From positions 1 through 18,200 of the forward strand of contig JBNJGS010000059.1 of NCBI GenBank assembly GCA_051747965.1: 18,200 nt of DNA, written 5' to 3'. Positions 15,042 to 18,200 of this stretch are shown here, piece after piece. The stretch comes from JAQIBY01 sp051747965. GTDB lineage: Bacteria > Bacteroidota > Bacteroidia > Bacteroidales > ML635J-15. The notes beneath the pieces were generated by a model. That model had not been told where the DNA came from. It searched no databases and worked only from the letters and a program-made list of their open reading frames with translations. A program made the translations under genes and the position numbers. How positions within the stretch are numbered: the stretch's first letter is position 1; each line of letters starts with the position of its first letter.

Positions 15042-18000
15042 ATGAAAAAAATTAAACTACTCTTTTTTATGAGTATGTGGGGTAGTCTGGTCTTTGCACA
15101 AGCACCACATTATTGTGACAGCGTACAGGCCGACTTCACATCATCAGCACCTGCATGTACAGGTGAACAGGTGGAATTTGTTAACAGTGGTTACGCCAGC
15201 GCCGATTGCACCTATGAGTGGGATTTCGGGGCAGATGCAACACCGGCCACCGCAACAGGCGAAACCCCCGGGCCGGTCACCTATTCACTGGCAGGTTTAA
15301 AACAGGTTTCCCTGACAGTGACCGATGTGGTTACCGGCTGTGTTTCGTACAAAAACAAAGGGATTCAGATTTATGAAAACCCGACGGCATCAATCACTGC
15401 CAGCAGCATGAACATATGCGTTGATGAAAGTGTGGATTTCACCAACACAGGCAGCACAGGCAGCCAATGGACCTACACCTGGGATTTTGGTACCGATGCC
15501 GTACCTTCAACTTCCAATGCTGAAAATCCTCAGGGTGTGCACTACACCAGCAGCGGTACAAAAACCGTATCCCTGGTAGTGAGCAACGGAAATTGCAATG
15601 AATCTACGACTATGAACATCACAGTGGGTGAAACCCCAACGGTTGATTTTACCAGCAGTGCACCCGAATGTACAGGCCTTGGAGTTGATTTCACCAACCT
15701 GGGTTCATCAACTGACTGCACTTTTTCATGGGATTTTGGTTCGGGAGCAAGCCCAGCAAGCTCAACCACTGAAAACCCTACAGGCGTAACCTACGCTACG
15801 CATGGATCCAAACAAATCAGCCTGACCATAAGCAATACAACATCAGGTTGTTCTGCATCCATGACAGAGGATATCCTGATCCGGGAAACACCTGCGGTAA
15901 CGTTTACTGATTCAGGTGACGACTGCCTGGACGGAACATTTGACTTTACCAATACCGGCAGTACAGGAACAAACTGGAGTTATGCATGGGATTTCGGAGC
16001 GGCTGCAGATCCGCAGACATCCACTGCAGAAAACCCGGATGGCATTACATACAGCACTCCGGGCACGAAAGATATCAGCCTGACAATCAGCGATGCTTAT
16101 TGCAGCAACTCTCTCACTCAGAGCGTTGATGTATATGATACCCCCACCGCTGATTTTACCAGTACAGCACCAGAATGTACCGGGCTCGGCGTGGATTTCA
16201 CAAATACAGGATCATCTACAGGCATGAGTTTTGACTGGGATTTTGGTACAGATGCCACACCGGCAACCGCTACTGCGGAAAACCCGGCAGATGTTGTGTA
16301 CAGTTCTGCAGGAACAAAAACAATCACCCTGATTGTTACCAACACAGCCACAGGTTGTACCGATGAAATTCAGAAAACCATAACCATCAATCAAACCCCG
16401 GCTGTTAGTTTCAACACATCCGGCGATGCCTGCCTTAGTGAAGCTTTTGATTTCACCAACACAGGAAGCACCGGTGGCGACTGGACGTTTACCTGGGACT
16501 TTGGCGAAGGTGCCATGCCCGAAGGTGCCAGTGCTGAAAATCCCGAAGGTATACATTACAGCAGCAGCGGGATCAAAGCAGTACAACTGACCATCAGCGA
16601 TGCAAACTGTTCTAATGCTGCCAGCCAGACCGTAGAGGTTTTTGAAACGCCAACGGCGGATTTCACAAGCACAGCACCAGAATGCACCGGCCTGACAGTT
16701 GACTTCACCAACACAGGCACTGAGACAGACGTTTCCTGGGCATGGAATTTTGGTGCTGATGCCACACCTGCAACCGGCACAGCAGAAAACCCTGCAGACA
16801 TCGTTTACAGCTCTGCCGGAACAAAAGAAATTGAACTGGTTACCACAAACAACACAACCGGCTGCACGGACACCATCGTAAAAAGCATCACCATTCACCA
16901 GACACCAACAGTCAGTTTCACAAACAGTGACAACCTCTGTATGAGCGAAAGCTTTGATTTTACCAATACAGGCAGCACCGGTGAAGACTGGAATTATGCA
17001 TGGGATTTTGGTAATGATGCAAATCCATCCACAGCAAATGCAGAAAATCCCACAGGCATTGCTTACACTAGCAGTGGAACCAAAGAAATCAGTTTTACCA
17101 TCAGCAATGGCAATTGTTCCAACACAGCAACCGGCAGCCTTCAGGTACTGGAGACTCCTGTAGCAGATTTTACAAGCACTGCACCAGAATGTACCGGCCT
17201 GCCTGTTGATTTTACCAACAGAGGTGATTCAGTAGGTGTATCCTTTGATTGGACATTTGGTGAAAATGCCACCCCGGCTGCTTCCACCGATGAAGATCCC
17301 GAAGGCATTGTTTATGATCTGGAAGGAACGAAAGAAATACAGCTTGTGACAACCAACACAAGCACAGGTTGCACTGACACTTCCATACACACCATCACCA
17401 TCAATCAGACACCCGATGTCAGTTTTACCAGCAATGCTCCGGTATGTGGTGACGAAGGTGTCAACTTTCAGAACACCGGAAGTACCGGAAGCAAATGGAA
17501 CTTTAGCTGGGATTTTGGCGAAAATGCCAATCCTGACAATTCAACAGCAGAGAATCCTACCGGTATAATGTATTCTGCCGGCGGAACAAAATCCATCACC
17601 TTAAGCATTACAGATGGAACATGCTCAAACAGCTACACAGACAATATTGATATCCACGATTATCCCGAAGTAAACGCAGGACTGGACACAACCATATGTG
17701 CCGATGCCAGCGTTCAGATCGGGACTCCCGAAATCAGCGGATATACCTATCAATGGTACCCCACGGCAACCCTCGACCAGGCAAACATTGCCCGGCCGGT
17801 TGCAAGTCCTGAAGCACAAATCACCAACTACAAACTGCTGGTTACCGATGGCACCACAGGATGCACCGCCATGGACACCATCAGTGTGACCATGTTGCCC
17901 CCGGCCATCGCAGATGCCGGACAGGATGTTGAAATCTGCTACGGCGATGAAATTCAAATCGGTACAGCATTGATTGAAGGTCAGTCCTATTTCTGGACAC

Positions 18001-18200
18001 CTGTTGACGGAATGACAGAAAGCGAACGTCCGAATCCATTTGTCACTCCTGAAGAAACGGTAACATACACCGTGCACACATTTTATGACGGCTGCGATAC
18101 CATAAATGATGATGTCCGGGTTATTGTACATCCCCTGCCGGATATTCAGGCCAGCGGTGAAAACAGCGAAGATACAGTAGAAATCGCTCAGGGCGAATCT
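15042..18200 (+). CDS. Secreted giant PKD-repeat protein (C-terminus beyond window)
   Basis: Start of a large exported surface or extracellular protein; 1053 residues are visible and the frame is still open at the window end. MKKIKLLFFMSMWGSLVFA/Q is a Sec signal peptide. From about residue 27 come ten PKD-type beta-sandwich domains of 84-86 residues. They carry the hallmarks WDFG, AENPxGxxYSSxGTK and a following ISLTIS-type strand. They alternate between two subtypes: A (DFTSTAPECTGL...TGCTD) and B (C13...STGxxW...NCSN). Most domains have exactly two cysteines about 60 residues apart, suggesting a disulfide in each. From 17661 two different Ig-like domains follow (YPEVNAGLDTTICADASVQI, 17661-17897; PPAIADAGQDVEICYGDEIQ, 17898-18131), and a further domain begins at 18132. 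Such proteins in Bacteroidota often end in a type IX or gliding-motility C-terminal sorting domain; that end is not visible. Adhesin, polymer binding or motility roles are inference. Confidence 0.9.
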   Translation, partial: MKKIKLLFFMSMWGSLVFAQAPHYCDSVQADFTSSAPACTGEQVEFVNSGYASADCTYEWDFGADATPATATGETPGPVTYSLAGLKQVSLTVTDVVTGCVSYKNKGIQIYENPTASITASSMNICVDESVDFTNTGSTGSQWTYTWDFGTDAVPSTSNAENPQGVHYTSSGTKTVSLVVSNGNCNESTTMNITVGETPTVDFTSSAPECTGLGVDFTNLGSSTDCTFSWDFGSGASPASSTTENPTGVTYATHGSKQISLTISNTTSGCSASMTEDILIRETPAVTFTDSGDDCLDGTFDFTNTGSTGTNWSYAWDFGAAADPQTSTAENPDGITYSTPGTKDISLTISDAYCSNSLTQSVDVYDTPTADFTSTAPECTGLGVDFTNTGSSTGMSFDWDFGTDATPATATAENPADVVYSSAGTKTITLIVTNTATGCTDEIQKTITINQTPAVSFNTSGDACLSEAFDFTNTGSTGGDWTFTWDFGEGAMPEGASAENPEGIHYSSSGIKAVQLTISDANCSNAASQTVEVFETPTADFTSTAPECTGLTVDFTNTGTETDVSWAWNFGADATPATGTAENPADIVYSSAGTKEIELVTTNNTTGCTDTIVKSITIHQTPTVSFTNSDNLCMSESFDFTNTGSTGEDWNYAWDFGNDANPSTANAENPTGIAYTSSGTKEISFTISNGNCSNTATGSLQVLETPVADFTSTAPECTGLPVDFTNRGDSVGVSFDWTFGENATPAASTDEDPEGIVYDLEGTKEIQLVTTNTSTGCTDTSIHTITINQTPDVSFTSNAPVCGDEGVNFQNTGSTGSKWNFSWDFGENANPDNSTAENPTGIMYSAGGTKSITLSITDGTCSNSYTDNIDIHDYPEVNAGLDTTICADASVQIGTPEISGYTYQWYPTATLDQANIARPVASPEAQITNYKLLVTDGTTGCTAMDTISVTMLPPAIADAGQDVEICYGDEIQIGTALIEGQSYFWTPVDGMTESERPNPFVTPEETVTYTVHTFYDGCDTINDDVRVIVHPLPDIQASGENSEDTVEIAQGES
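15120..17660 (+). repeat. Tandem PKD-domain repeat with 507-bp A-B higher-order unit
   Basis: Ten tandem domain repeats lie within the PKD gene. Units: 15120-15377, 15378-15632, 15633-15887, 15888-16139, 16140-16394, 16395-16646, 16647-16901, 16902-17153, 17154-17408 and 17409-17660. From 15633 on, A units are exactly 255 bp and B units exactly 252 bp, so A-B pairs recur with an exact 507-bp period four times. The first pair is 513 bp. A-type units share near-identical DNA (GCACCAGAATGTACCGG in units 5 and 9; unit 7 differs by one base), pointing to duplication of the pair rather than of single domains. Confidence 0.9.

Noticed and set aside
16212..16898. Cysteine- and glycine-rich minus-strand frame of 228 codons
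   Set aside because: It is the mirror of the PKD repeats; its apparent repeats and cysteines follow from the repeated Thr/Ala/Asn codons on the plus strand.
15120..17660. CRISPR array or other non-coding tandem repeat
   Set aside because: The period is 255/252 bp and in frame, with protein-level conservation and synonymous variation; no short repeats with unique spacers exist.

Overview
The window comes from a member of the Bacteroidota, probably a free-living Bacteroidales/Marinilabiliales-like or Cytophaga-like lineage. This is inferred from AT-rich spacers with few Shine-Dalgarno sites, a protein with the TPR-PD40-CRD-OmpA architecture of the type IX secretion component PorE, a very large PKD-repeat exoprotein, and gene families typical of the phylum. 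No rRNA, tRNA, CRISPR array or transposase was seen.

Left part (1-5158, minus strand): a three-gene tripartite efflux operon, transcribed right to left as outer-membrane channel (TolC/CusC type), periplasmic adaptor (CusB/CzcB type), then heavy-metal RND pump (CusA/CzcA type). The spacers are only 4 and 7 bp. The pump is cut off by the window edge after about 910 residues.

Middle-left (5395-8900, plus strand): a flavodoxin-fold NAD(P)H:quinone oxidoreductase diverges from the efflux operon. A 363-bp stretch without a convincing gene follows, then a histidine kinase/OmpR-type response-regulator pair 4 bp apart (resembling Bacteroides RprXY), and the small inner-membrane factor YidD.

Centre (8948-10886): a free-standing NUMOD4-HNH-HTH protein resembling a homing endonuclease without an intron or intein host, converging with a MATE transporter. 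Their stop codons are one base apart.

Middle-right (10929-14721, minus strand): a translationally coupled cluster of a papain-fold (C1) secreted peptidase, the radical SAM enzyme QueE (7-deazaguanine pathway) and the PorE-like envelope protein, with overlapping stop/start codons (1 and 4 bp). MATE lies 42 bp further downstream and may be a fourth gene.

Right end (15042 to beyond the window, plus strand): a secreted giant protein, 1053 residues visible. It has ten PKD-type domains arranged as five A-B pairs; the last four pairs have an exact 507-bp period. Two different Ig-like domains follow. Its C terminus is not visible, but by analogy with such Bacteroidota proteins it may be exported by the type IX system, which would link it to the PorE-like protein next door.

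The most notable items are the 507-bp higher-order repeat, the peptidase-queE-porE coupling with an Asp where the C1 family has its catalytic Asn, the orphan HNH-like protein, and two inverted repeats in divergent intergenic regions. I see no clear evidence of a wholly new defence or mobile system.
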